Source: Carallia brachiata (lineage: Eukaryota; Streptophyta; Magnoliopsida; Malpighiales; Rhizophoraceae). From it: DNA of 64,000 nt. The stretch covers positions 806,001 through 870,000 of the forward strand of contig JADCRB010000073.1 of assembly GCA_021464245.1 (NCBI GenBank). Direction: 5' to 3'. A program made the position numbers and the translations under genes. Shown here one piece after another: positions 22,901 to 35,700 of the stretch. Positions within the stretch are counted from its first letter, which is position 1. The number at the start of each line of letters is the position of its first letter. Under the pieces are notes generated by a model, which saw only the letters and a program-made list of their open reading frames with translations, had not been told where the DNA came from and ran no database searches.

Positions 22901-25676
22901 AATAAAGATTTAAATTTTTATGTATTAGGATGTCTCAAGACAAGTTATTGAATTTTTGAGTTTTGATTCTTTTTATCATGATAAAAGAACTTGACATAAA
23001 ATATAGCATTCAGTTAGGGGGACGCGGATGAGGACACGGGACACGATGCCTTGATATAGGGGACAAAATTATATCAAGGACATAGGGGGTAAAAATAAAT
23101 ATATGTGTCCCCTTTCTGTGTCCCCCTAATTTTTCTCTAAAATATAATGGAACAATAAAATAGATTGATTGTAAAGTCAATTGTAGATCCGACCTATCAT
23201 ATTGTATAATGTACGTTAATCATAATAAGTCACCCCTGTAATCTGTTTAATCTCATGACCATTTCTAAGGTTCCTTTTGTTCAGGTTTGTCCAAATGAAT
23301 TAATGAATACTTGTTAAGCATGTTGTACTTGTACCGATGAGATTGGTTTAGTAGAGGTAAAGGTCTCGAATTTGAGAGTTTATCATTGACCGAAAAAAGA
23401 AACATGTTACGAAAATGTTGAGGCTGTCACGAAAACATGTTTCTGATTTAGATTAGTTGAGGTTAAAGATCTCGAATTTGCTTACAATCGTGTGCAAGTG
23501 TATTTCTTTCATCCTGGTGACTCACTGGACGAAATGAGTCGATGAACATTGCCAGTTGATGTTTAAATATCCAGCTCTTTCCAAGTCCTTTGCCCTCTTA
23601 GCATTAACAATTGAATGAAAAATTAGCATAGATATAAGAAGAAATGTCATATCTTATAAAGGAAGTTCCGTTTTTTTCCTCCGATATTAAAATTCACATT
23701 TGGTGAAAATTTGAGTGAGTTTGGGGTTGAACACCGAACTCTCCAATATTAAAATATTGATTTTCCAGGGAAATTTTTTCTACAAGTTGCATAGGCATTG
23801 CCTATATGCTTTGCATATTCTTGCTGCCAGCATTGTATATAAAATTCAGTATACTAATACGTAAAAGGTATTACTGTTGCAGCCATTTCATGGCCAGCCA
23901 ACAGCAGGACCAGCTTCTGCTGTACAGCATCCACCTGCCATCCGTCAAAGGGTGCGAGCAAGACGAGGACAAGCCACGGATCCTCACAGCATTGCTGAGC
24001 GGGTAAAATTCGTTCCTTCCCACGTCTGTTAAAAGAATCCCTTCTAAATGTAGAGCTCTTCTAGTGTCAAATGCCCTTTTTAAAGACTTGCCGAGGCTTA
24101 TCTGACGTTTAAAGACTTTTGACTGACTCCCATCGCGGGGCAATTAAGGTTAGAGAAGGATATAGAAAAATAAATCGGCCCTTTGAACTCTAGAGCTGCT
24201 GATACATGGTAAAAAGGCCTCAATGTTAAGGTAAAGTAATGCCAGTATAATTTTGGTATGAATGGCTGCAGAAGTGGGCGTAACAAAGCCATGTTACCTT
24301 TTCTTTTTTATTGATACATCCGAATTAAAACCCACCCATGAGAAATTGAGAAAGCTGAGATTTGAATTCTCAACCTCTTCCCAAGACCTTATATGGTTTG
24401 TGTTAAGTGTGAAGTTTTTTCATACCAATATGTTAGTCTTCAGTCTTACAGAGGATTCAACAGTCACCTTCTACTGGAAGTCCTTTGTGAGAGAACATGT
24501 TGATTAAACATATGGATTCTGGCATATATTTGAGAGAATATTTATTGATGTATGCAGCTACGCAGGGAAAGGATAGCGGGGAGAATGAAGGCTTTGCAGG
24601 AGCTAGTTCCTACTACCAACAAGGTTTGTTTGAGCTTAGCACGTTAATTAATTCAACCTTTGCTGCATCCTATGCATTTTCTGCTTGTCACGTTACAAGG
24701 ATCTAGAAGGTGTAATTGACTTTTCTCACTCCAGTTTTTGCGACTGTCTTCGTGCCATGTACAATACTGAACAACCTCAATGAGCTGGTTTCTTTGTTAA
24801 GTTGCATCTATGAAATGGATATTTGACCTTGAAATTAGTATTATATGTGCTAAACATTTTCCAAACTGTCTGCAGACAGACAGGGCAGCTATGCTTGACG
24901 AAATTGTGGAATATGTGAAGTTTCTAAGGCTCCAAGTCAAGGTATTGAAATTTTGCAGTGTCTAAGTGTTTCTTCAAGTACTTGGTTATTCTGTCTTTTC
25001 TTTTCGTGCATTGTCCTGAGAACCTTTATCAACAGTCTGAAAATCCTTTTTGTAATAAAGTCATTTTCAAACAGATATTTACTGAATTCTACAGTTACTA
25101 CTTATTTTTCTCTTTATTCGATGAGCAGTTCTTTTATTTTCTTTGACCCCTGCATTGTTTAATTTAATGGGAATCCAACTAGGTGTTAAGTATGAGTAGA
25201 TTGGGTGCAGCAGGTGCAGTTGCTCAGCTCATGGCCGACTTTCCGTTGGCATCACTTGAGGTAGTGTTCTCAAACTAGTTGTAACATAAGACTGCTGTTC
25301 TCTTGATCTTCTTACATGTGTGAATGTGTTCGTTTTAATGTTGTACTTTGTAGTGGAAATATTTGCAATTTAAAAAAAAAAAAAAGTGCAAATATCTGCA
25401 GTATCTTGCTGAATTTTGTGTTTAATCTTTAATGTCATCGAGGGAGAGGGCGTCCAAGGAGGAGCAAATCAGCAAGCGGGGAGAAATGGTCTAATGATGG
25501 CACCGAAGAACAAGTAGCCAAGTTAATGGAAACAGATGTTGGAGCTGCTATGCAATTCCTTCAGTCTAAGTCACTCTGTATGATGCCTATATCGCTTGCT
25601 TCTGCAATTTTCCAGGCACACCCGCCGGACACATCGAGCGAGCGCGGTCAAGCATGAATCAAACAACCCTTCATGA
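19974..25676 (+). CDS. UNE12/bHLH7-like bHLH transcription factor, with exon duplication and several lesions
   Basis: Nuclear bHLH factor of the UNE12/bHLH7 group (subfamily XI-related). Exons by homology are 19974-20312, 20832-20936 (2a), 21548-21661 (2b), 23883-24002, 24558-24623, 24876-24941, 25183-25260 and 25443 onward. The N-terminus has GDDLFEQIL and MGLQLGS. Exons 3-5 encode [36 protein letters not shown] and [20 protein letters not shown]. The basic H-E-R residues needed for E-box contact are present. Exon 6 reads [17 protein letters not shown]. Lesions: exon 1 meets exon 2 by homology at AAT|GAA, but the following bases are GA, not GT. In exon 7 a base is missing after 25478, where the family has AWEKWSNDG. 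Near 25646 the frame shifts again before a VKxESNNPS-like end. Uncorrected, the last exon stops at 25515-25517. This is either a decaying paralogue or an allele with assembly errors. Confidence 0.85.
20683..21755 (+). repeat. Intragenic tandem duplication containing exon 2 of the bHLH gene
   Basis: About 370 bp around exon 2 (left intron flank, exon and right flank) occurs twice, at about 20683-20979 plus 21291-21375 and again at about 21381-21755. The exons start 716 bp apart. Shared flank words include ATTTTCAGCAATATTACCTG and TTTTTTGGTTGGCAG. The exons are 105 and 114 bp, both phase 0 and stop-free, encoding [20 protein letters not shown]... and [20 protein letters not shown].... The second has a three-residue insertion (GLP). 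Either or both could be spliced in without changing frame. Confidence 0.9.
20980..21290 (-). mobile_element. SINE-like insertion in copy 1 of the duplicated bHLH segment
   Basis: Duplicate copy 2 is continuous through CTACAATGCAAAGCAGTTAC (about 21690). Copy 1 is interrupted there by about 310 bp that begin, on the plus strand, with a 14-base T run, the complement of a poly(A) tail. The flanks ACAATGCAATGCCGTTAC and ACAACGCAGTTAC look like an eroded target duplication. On the minus strand the interior (ATTGAGTTCTAAATTTGTTA, then a tract with AAAGAGATTGAATGTAGA) resembles the dispersed family at 56070 and 59887. Confidence 0.7.
23014..23129. mobile_element. Small MITE-like inverted repeat in bHLH intron
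   Basis: A 116-bp element runs from TTAGGGGGAC to GTCCCCCTAA. Its arms are complementary over about 25 bp with a few mismatches (TTAGGGGGACGCGGATGAGG against TTAGGGGGACACAGAAAGGG). Inside is a second perfect 10-bp stem, CCTTGATATA (23049-23058) with TATATCAAGG (23070-23079). It lies in the intron before exon 3. No clear target duplication is seen. Confidence 0.6.
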
Positions 25677-26746
25677 TCCAAAACACGAACCTGCTACTTC
25701 ACCCGCTCATCATTCTATCCCAGCAGGCAAATGGAAACCCATATTTTAGTTCCTCCTAATTTTCTATTGGAAGATCAGCAAGGAAAAGATACAATACCTG
25801 TTTTTTTCTTTTGTACCTGAACTCTATCAGGAAAGGAATCATTTTCTCGTCAAAGGGTGAATAGTAACAGGCATTTGAAGCAATGTTGATACGATTCGGT
25901 TGTTAGTGGAATCTGTACTAAATGTATCACTTTTAATATCTTCCATATTTCGGTAGAAATAATTTATGTATATGTTCAGTATTTCAGTAAGAGTAATTCA
26001 CGATATACATTACAAATTTATTTTACTTGACTGTGCGATCGGCTCGACAGACGTTTACATGTATATTTTCGTATGATGTTTTATTATATTTAAAGGCTTT
26101 TAATTTATTGGAAGCTGATTCCTTCAAAAAGATCAATCCTTTTGAACCACCCTTATTTTTGTGATTTTTTTTATAAAAAAATTTTTAGTCGTTGGGCTCC
26201 CAGCATAAGTCTTGTTCAAACCAGGAAAATTTCTTGGTTAGAAGCAGGAACCTGGGATCAATTAAAAGGGATTGATGGCTATGGATGTACCATCTGTCTG
26301 GAAGTCAAAAACCTGAAGTAGACAAAATCTTGTTCTATTATGAAAGATGCTCAGTTAAGTACACAACTATAGGGGGATTAAACTATTCTTCTTCCTAATC
26401 ATTTATTTTACAGCATTGTCTAGTAAGTGTTACTTTCTGTACAAAGGAAAGCCACTGCCATAATAAAACTTTCACCCTCAAAACACATTGTACATCCGAC
26501 TCATCAGAAGATCAGATTAGCTAACCAACTGCGAAAAATCCAGGAAACGCTGCCAATCACTTCACAATCTTGTTTACACCGAAAAGCTCTTTGTTGCCAC
26601 ATCCCACATCGCCACAATCACCGCGAGTTTCCCTGGGAACACAGCGGAAGCTAGAAATGCATAAGCCATCCAAGACTAACGCAACCCAAAAATGGAAATT
26701 TCGCAGATTTATGCTGGTAGCAGTAACCCTGTTAGGAACCAGTTGG
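25677..26746. other. Convergent intergenic region, bHLH and MED14 3' flanks
   Basis: About 1.1 kb between the tail-to-tail bHLH and MED14 genes. It will hold both 3'UTRs and poly(A) sites. Nothing else was recognised. Confidence 0.6.
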
Positions 26747-29700
26747 TCACATAGAACCTGAACTTGCGGTAATTCCACTGCTATCTCTCAAACCCTGGAG
26801 GCACATATGTAGTGTTTTTTGCACGTTATCTGCGACAATTCTCAACCTTCCTTGAGATCCATCCGCAGTTGAAGAACCACTAACTTCCACTGTTCGGGCC
26901 ACCCTTTGTTTACATTTCTCCCAGTCATCAGCACGCGACCAGCAAGCTCGACCTCCATGACTTCCTTCCATGCCAAGACAAGAGACATTAATGTTTTCAC
27001 CGAATGAGTACCTCAATCTCACCGACACACAATAAGGCAACCAAGCAGCGCCACCAGCAGCATTTACATAAGGTATGTGGGTAGGATCAAGAACAACTGT
27101 CAGTGCAAATTCAACAGAATTATGAGGCCGATCATAGCGGATGTTGCTTTTAGCTGCTGATGGATTCTCTGCACTCCCATCCACATTTTGCCCAGTATGA
27201 TTTTCAAGACACAATTCAATACGGGGTTTTTGTCCAGGAGCCATTTCTCCTCCTTGTGCTTGGGCCAATCCTTTCTTCCAGGCAATCAGCTTTAAAAATT
27301 CTCTTAAAACTGATATGGGCAAGGTGAGAAGGGTGATAAATGATGCAACCCGAGAAGCATCATAGGGCTCAGATGCTACACGACGACTAAAATAGTCACA
27401 TATTTCTACAATTTCGGATTGAGTTAGTTCCTCTTGAGCAGTGGTGGGGTTCTGTTGCTGCTGTTGCTGCTGTTGATGGTGATAGCGCTTTACACTAAGT
27501 ACCTGAAGGAGAAGTTGAACTCGGTGCACACTTACAGCAAATACATAGCCCCTGGAAAAAGGGATGAAATAAGATAACAAAAATGTCCAGTACTTCCCAA
27601 AAAAATAGCAACAGGCATGTAAAGGCCTGAAAAATATATACAGTGACATGCAAAAGCAAATAGGTGAATAAGCCCAAGCAATGAGTTTCAATATCACATA
27701 ACAACTATCAATTGGATGAAACTATGTGTGAGTTTGAAGGAAGTCGAGACTGGAGTAAATTCAGCGAATATGCAGGAGAAGGCCAAGCAATACTGTTATG
27801 AGACAATGACAGTTTCCAAATTTTTATTTTTGTTTGACAGCCAAAGTAAAACAATATGGCGTAAAATCTTCATAAATATCCATGTCAACTTCATATTGTC
27901 TTAAGTTGTATAATGTTGGTAAAACTTGAGTCTAAAGGAATGAATTTGTTCATTTTTCAACAGGTCCATTTTTCAACAGGACCCTTTCACAATGTCTGCA
28001 AAGATGGAATCCTACAGAGAGTATAAGCACATGTAGATACCCATTGTTGTTCAACACATATAATGAGAACTTCCTGTAAACTGCCTCAAGCAAAATTGAA
28101 AACCTAAAATTTAGAGATCACAATTTGCAAAATATAATCATTTCTTTGCACAGCAGTAGAAACCACAGCCAGTCACATGCGATAAATGAAGAACATGAAA
28201 TTAGAAATAGTATCATGGAATGAAAATTCATGAAAGTGAACTATGTAGAGAAATAAAAGCAATCAGTTCTGGTTAGCAAAATATGGATAGAAAAATAAAC
28301 GTGTAGAATATTTCTTAAGAAAATCCTTTAATCATCTTACCCCACAAAGAAGCGTAAGGCTGGCTGTTCCTGGTCCAGATTCAGGAGTGCACCTTCGTTG
28401 TCCTTCAAAATTGACCCCAGGATGTCTTTCAAGAGGTCTGGTAATTGTGCAAATAGCCATAGGACTCCAAGGTACTTGAGAATACCCCTTAAAACCTTCT
28501 TAAGGGCAACAAGGGGAACCCATCCACCTCCATATCCTCCATCATCCCCGAGACCAATAATGGCTGTGTTCAGTTCCCCTCTCACATGAGCAGGTACACC
28601 AGCGCCTGGTGATCTACGTATGGGCAATCCTGAACTCACAGCAGACAAATTGGAAGCGGCTGGAGCAGCATTTCCAATACGGTTTATGCCAGTCACTTGG
28701 TTTATGGCCCTAGACATAGCTGCAGAATTAGGGACACCGACTCTATTACCATTGACACTTGACAATTGAGAACCCAAATTTGGGTTTGAACTATTAGAAT
28801 TGGCCAGTACAACAGCCTGTTGACTTCCAGCAAGACCTTGATCCAATCCATTTAATTCCTGAGCAACATGCTCCATGATAAAAGGACGAAATTGTGGGCA
28901 TGGTAGTGATCCTCCAACAGAAGGGCCACCCTTAGGCGGTGTTGCCGGCTGCAGCCAAACCTGATCTCCAGCAAAGCATCGCATGTCAACAGCAAAGTGC
29001 TTGCGATATATAATTCGGATCCAGTAAGGGCCACGTAGTACAACAGAGACATCAATTGGCAACAGCGAGCTCGGAACTATGCCAGGGCCTCCTCGGCCAG
29101 CAGCAGCCAACATGGCAGCATTATGGAGGCTATGATTCCCAAGAATGCCAGTACCAGTAGATGCAACAGTGTTTCCTACACAGACAGGAGCTGGCTGACT
29201 AACATTATTAGGCGAACTGCTTGGCAGAAGTACTTGGGATTGTGTGTTTCCAGCCTGCCTTGGCATTGTAGATAGGGGTATTGTTATGCCAGGGACCCCT
29301 GGAGCAGGACCAGCTCTTGCAGGCCGAGTTGCAGCCGCAAGAGCATGCAAGGGCCCTGCGGTGAGACGAATGCAATCCAACAGGGATGAAACTTCACCTC
29401 CATTTATAAAATCCTCCAGAAACTGGACAGAACACCAATTTTTCCAATCAAAAAGTGCATAACACCTATAGTAGCAAACAGAATAAATGCAGCCAGTATT
29501 GTAAAATGGTTCAAAACAGAAATGACCAATACGAGGCATGTCAGATTGAAGTTTTGCCAAAAGATTTTTTGTTCGTATATATTATTATCTTTGATAACAT
29601 GACAGAAAACCTGATTGCCACAAACAGTTTAACTTCCACCATATAACTAGCTAGTGGCACAGCATCACATCAATTATATCAATTTGAGGATATATGATGG

Positions 29701-32700
29701 AGAGTTAATTTAGTAACATCCAGATTTTCCAAGGACAGCTAAAGTTTTGGCAGTGCTCGATTGCAATAAGATGTTAAGAAATTCAACAGGAAGAGCATTT
29801 TAGACTCCTTGCACAGGTTTATGCAATGTAGTCCTTTTTCTACTCTTTTGCAATCAATATAGCTAATAAATGCAAGTAAATAGTGATAAAGGCATGTGGC
29901 ACACATCACTAGCAGATATAATACAGGATCTGACAACAAAGCTGAAAACCCAATATGAAACCACCTTTTGTTTATTCTGCTCAATTGTTTCTGCACTTTC
30001 ACCCTCTGCTGTTCTTCAACAATCTCATCATTTCAGCCCCTTTTCACACATTTTCAAATTCTTCATCTCAAATTTCCAATTAGGCAATAAGAACTTGATG
30101 GGTATGTAACGGAAATCCAGGGAGGCTCAACAATCATTTTTTTTCACTATTGACTATTTGCACCAAGTTTCATCTCTCGTGTCTTAGCCATATTTTATAG
30201 AGGCTTTGACAAATCTGATGGATTTTGGTTGGCTTCTGGATTGATGAGAGTTCGATGAAATACTACGTCCCCTAATTAGCTTTCTTCATCAGTTAATGGT
30301 TGCAGATTACAAGGAAGTAGTTCCAAAATTTGGATTGATGCAGGTTAGACGAAATATTATTTTAACATTGCCACAGGGTTAACCATGCAGCATGTAATTC
30401 ATTATGGCATCTAAGATCTACATCATATTTTTAATAGCCATCAAGTGTCCCACAAGCAATTTTTGTTAGCTGCAGTTAACTTTCATTGGCTCTGCCTTGC
30501 GTTATACTGTTTAAATAGCCCTGACACTAAATTGACCAAATCAGCAAAATATGAGAACTCTAAAGCGCTTTAACCCAAGACTAAATAAAGGAAGCTAAAT
30601 TAAAATGGGAAAACGAGAGCAAAGAAGGAAAAGAACATATCATGATGGCATGCACAAAAACTTGAAAGGAATGCAAGGTAATAAATCCAAAAAAAAAAAT
30701 GATACAATTAATGTGAACCAACTGGAAAAAAGAAACAAAAGAAACAAAACAAAAAAAAAAAAAAAAAAGAAAGATTATGCACCTTAGTATGAGGCCAAAG
30801 TTGATCAGGAGAAACATGCATTGTGCATCCCTCTTTATCTGATTCCCACTCAACAACAAAACGAGCTAAGATGCCTGATCCAAAGCTAAACCACAAGCTC
30901 ATCAATCCAACTGCCTCAATTTTAAATGCCCTTCTCATTTGCTCAGATAGCTTATCAGGCTCAGCAGCACCTTTGCCTCCAACTGGTCCTTTAATGTCAG
31001 GGGCTGCACTACCTTCCTCTGGTTTGTCATCTGTTCTCACTCCAAGCAGCTTCCGCATTCCAAGAGCAAAAAGTCTAGCATTAGAAAGCCTTCGAATATC
31101 TGCTACTAGCTTCTTTATACTGTCAGCCTCGACAGACTGATAACTTAGAACAACACCTTCTGGATCATAACGAATATGGGAATCTACATCAGATGCATTA
31201 GCAATACGAACGCCAGAGCCCCAGGGTGTCTTACTGCTTCCCTTCTCAAGCTCCCACAAATCTCTAAAATGTTGATCATTTATCTTGACATCCCAATACA
31301 TGCTTCCAGGTCTGCCAAGCCGCAAGCATATGTGCTGCCAAGAATCGCCTCGGGCAAATGGAAGCCTGAACCATATATTGGAGAATGCACTTCTTAACCC
31401 CACCTCCTCTACATAAGGAATATCCAGTGCATCCATCTGGCTAGTTAGTCGGGCATGCTTAATGCAAAGTGAACAATGCCTAACTACATGAAGGAGAGCA
31501 GACACATAAATGCTAGCAGGCACATTTCCTTTATTTGCTTCAGCTATAAGGTTCCCATAACTGTACCATTCATTCCTAGGGACCATCGCCGCTGACATAA
31601 GAGACTTTTGAGATTGAGTTGATTCCAAGGTCCTCCTCCTCTTGGAAAATACTGATTTAGCATCAATATCTCGAAGTGATGGAATCAATTTCAACATTTG
31701 GGAAACTGTACGCTTTCTGGGATTCTTACAAGGCCTGGAAATTTCATGACTAGAGCCCTGGCACATTGCAATGTCTCCCAATGACAGGGCTGGAAAAGTG
31801 CATTTCGACAGTGAAAATATAGCTCATATAAAGCAGAAAAGATAAAAGTCAAATCTTAAATCCAACATATTCCAGGTTTAAAGTTAAAACTGAGAGAAAG
31901 TATCTTACATACGGGTGATGTCACTGGCGAGCTTAATCCAGCAACTCTTGTAGATCCAGTAGAGCTTCTTAAACCATTCATCTTCATAATTGAATTTGAG
32001 ACTCGTGAACTATTTGCTTGTGCTGCAGATAAGAGTAGAGATGACCTACTTCCTGATAGTGCATCCTTTGAGGTATCATTTACCAGTCTCAGATGATCAT
32101 CATCCACAGAGAAATTAGAACCAAACTCAACAGAATGTGGAGATCTAAGAGAAGCCAAATCCTGTTCAGATTTTGAACTTGGTAATTTTTTCACAGTGGT
32201 GCTCCTTCCCTGGGCAGAAGAAAGCGAAGCAAATGAATTGGATGTTTGTGGGCCCCTCAAATTGCTTGACGGATATAAGGAACCATTATAGTGAGGAACC
32301 AGGCTTGAACCTTTTGTAGCAGTGGCTACTTGTGACCCCCGGTACCCTGCTTCCAACTTAGGAGTTCCTGCCTTGACAGACTGAATACTCATTGGAATGG
32401 AACCTAATTGTGAAGCAGGAGATGAATTAAATGAAGAGGGGTGATTCTGAAGAGGGAGAAAAGGTGCAGAAACCCCTTTCTCAAGTTCAAAAACTTCATC
32501 AACAATGGATGAGAAACTTGAAGAGGGACATCCTGAGATTTGCATAGGACCCCCAAAACTAAGTTCGGAAAGAATACAATGGTCTGAAGTCTGATTTGAG
32601 GCCCTTCTGTCAGGCGAAAAACATTTCAATTTTGTCTGATCATAAAGACACACATTCATCTCATCTTCCGGCATCTGCAACTGACTGATGTCAATTTTCT

Positions 32701-35700
32701 TCATGCGCATGACATTATTCAAATCACTAGAAGAATGAGCTTTTCGAGATGGATCTGGCTGGATCTCTAGCAACTTAAACAGAGGTTTGAAATTCTTATC
32801 AAGTTCCAACAGCAAAAAATACGAATTCCCGCAGTCAGGGAACCCCATTAGCAACATGCTTGAGCCATTCAGAAGGTTTTTAGGTATTTTAACTGCAGCA
32901 GAACCATGCTCATATACCTGCAAATTTCACATCATTGTGACTGATAATCTGAAATCCAGTGTTTTTTTTTTTTTGTTTAGAAATGTCAAATATCTATATC
33001 TGCAGTTATATTAATATATCTATGAAAAAGGGATAGCTAAAATATAGTCCCATTACATGAGGCTTCCACAGTGTGAAATCTAGGGAAGGGCCGAATATAC
33101 AAAGCCTTTGGTGTAGAGAAACTGAATTAAGGCTAAACTTTGGGTAGAAAATTGAAGCGGAACAAGATAATTAGGGTTAGGGTTTATAGAAAACCACAAA
33201 ACTCTAAGAAACGTTGTTTTTGAAGAATAATATTGAAAACTGAATAAGCTGTCCAATAGCTACACTATTTATACTAGAGTCCTAACCAGAGAAAATTTCA
33301 ACCATTGATTTAATAAAACCCTAATTAATCCTAGCCATCCATTTAATTAAATTGTCACATGCTAATCACATATGACTCCTAACTAAAACTAATAACTAAT
33401 AACTAATAAAATATAAAATAATAAACTAAAGAGGGACGCTCCTGCATCAATTCTCCTTGGGTGGAAATGTTTTTGCAGTCTTTTGCAATCATATGTCGTT
33501 CATCTGGCCACTGAATCACGATCTCCACTCCAAAGAAATACGACCTCAAATTTAGAAGGAATTGAAGTCTTCCAAACCATAGAAAGAGATACTTTGAATA
33601 CATCAAAGTCTTCAACATTGAACAATAGACACTTCTGTGAGCTATCTTGTGGTCAAGAGTGCCAATAAAGGAGGCAAAATTGAAATATTTCTCTGCTTGG
33701 TTGTCTACTCCAATGAAATCAACATAACTCAACTCCAGAGAAAAAGAATCAACAAGATCTTGTGACAAATGACTTTTGAATCCATATTTTGAAGTTACAA
33801 GATTCACCAATAGTTTAATGTTGTTATCACTAGCATCTTCTATAGTAGCAGCCTCTTGTTTCTCATTAACATACTCATTATCTGATAAGAAATCACCTTA
33901 CTCAATCACAAAATGATCAACAACTTACGTTTGCTCATCCTTCTGACTTACCACCTCTTCATCCTCAGTCACTAAATATTATTCTCTGCACCAATGGGGA
34001 CTCTTCTTGGATTAAAGATGAATCAATTCCCTGTTCATCATTATATTCATCATAAACAAGATCTCCAAATTCTTCCTCATTGTCTACAAGCACAACTAGT
34101 CTATTCTCCAAGCTAGTTGTCTAATCAAAATAATCTCCTGAATGCATCCTTTCGTGAAAATCATTAACTTCAACTTTGATTCCACCACTATTCAAATCAA
34201 CAGTACGAATCAACCTTGCTTCCATGCCACCTCTAGTCGCATTATTAACGGTTCTAGCGTCATGAAATGGGTTTTCAAAATCTTCCGTACCTATTTCGTC
34301 CACAAAACCACCTTCCAGGACATCTAGGACATAGTGTTTGCCTTTTCGAATTTCCATTCAGGCTCCCACAAGTTCCTAGCGCTGCAAGACTTGTACAGCC
34401 CGCGACAAATCTTCAATCATATGCCGCAAATCAGCCAATTCAGCTTGCTGTCCAGCGTCTCCTCTGCCACGACCTCGACCTCCGTGTCCAACCATGGTGA
34501 GAAAACGAAACTCTAACAGAGTAAAAGGATCTGTAGGGCTCTGATACCAAGTTTGGTGGAGAGAAACTGGATTAAGGCTAAACTTTGGGTAGAAAATTGA
34601 AGCGGAACAGATAGTTAGGGTTAGGGTTTATAAAAAACCACAAAACTCTAAGAAACGTTGTTTCTGAAAAATATTATAGAAGACTGAATAAGCTGTCCAA
34701 TAGCTACACTATTTATACTAGAGTCCTAACTAGAGAAAATGTCAACTATTGATTTAATAAAACCCTAATTAATCCTAACCATCCATTTAATGAAATTGTC
34801 ACATGCTAGTCACATATGACTCCTAACTAAAACTAATAACTAATAACCAATAAAATATAAAATCATAAACTAAAGGACACTCCTGCGTCAGCCTTACTCA
34901 ATTTTCAGTCTTTTTCCACAACTCGAAGCTGACATCTCAAGGTCAAATTTCAGACAAAGGTCTAACAAAAAAAAAACTTTTTAAAGACAAAAATAGCCTC
35001 ATTAATATACTAACAAAAAAAAAAATCAATTTCCTTAACTGTGGCATGGTCCAAATTTCATGGAATAAACTGCATTTGCACACACCCCTTCAAAAAAAAA
35101 AAAAAAAATGACAGCAATATTTACCTCAAGGCCTAAAAACCTGCCAATAGATGCAAATAAATGCAAAATACTTTTGCTTCGCAAGCTACTAAAAACTTCA
35201 GCTGCAGTCATACTTCCTTGATTTAAAGCATCTTCGCAATCTACCAACACTGATGATGCAACTAAATTTTGCGATGAACGGAGAAGGAAGCGACCATTCC
35301 TGCAAGTCACAATTGGAACTTTGAGCTTCACAGAAGCTGCAAAATGCTGTTTTCAAAAAGTGCCAATACCGTAACCACTGAAAGCAATCTAATGCAATAT
35401 AAGAATTAACTTCCAAAATTCCACTATACAAGAGCATAGAATTATCTTCCAAAATCCCACTCAAATCGCTGTTACTCTATTCAACAAAAAGAAAACGGAA
35501 CCAACCCATTTCCTGGTCTCAACCAGCCTTTTCCCATCTTTTGATGAGTAAAAAATCTTTCACCAACTTTGTGAGTGCAACAACAGGTCAGTCTCCAAAT
35601 TCAAGGTCTAAGAGCTACAAGTACCATAAGTCTTCTATTACACAAAAAAAAAAAAGTCCCATAAATTGTGATTGGACTGCCAAAAGAATCAGTACTTGAT

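Larger units (their letters stand above)
33109..34890 (-). mobile_element. Non-autonomous LTR retrotransposon in MED14 intron 4, sense orientation
   Basis: A 1,782-bp element is bounded by LTRs 33109-33449 (3') and 34554-34890 (5') and flanked by GCCTT on both sides. A perfect tRNA-iMet primer binding site lies at 34538-34549, and a short purine run (AAGGAGAA, minus strand) sits next to the 3' LTR. The 1.1-kb interior holds only broken gag (two in-frame stops, 34121-34495) and decayed frames. No protease, reverse transcriptase or integrase is seen, so it needed help from another element. It is transcribed in the same direction as MED14. Without it the intron would be about 420 bp. It is related to the fragment at 15330-16392. 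Confidence 0.92.

Noticed and set aside
33403..33810. 135-codon minus-strand frame inside the MED14-intron LTR element
   Set aside because: It runs from degenerate internal sequence into the LTR and shows no protease, polymerase or integrase motif.
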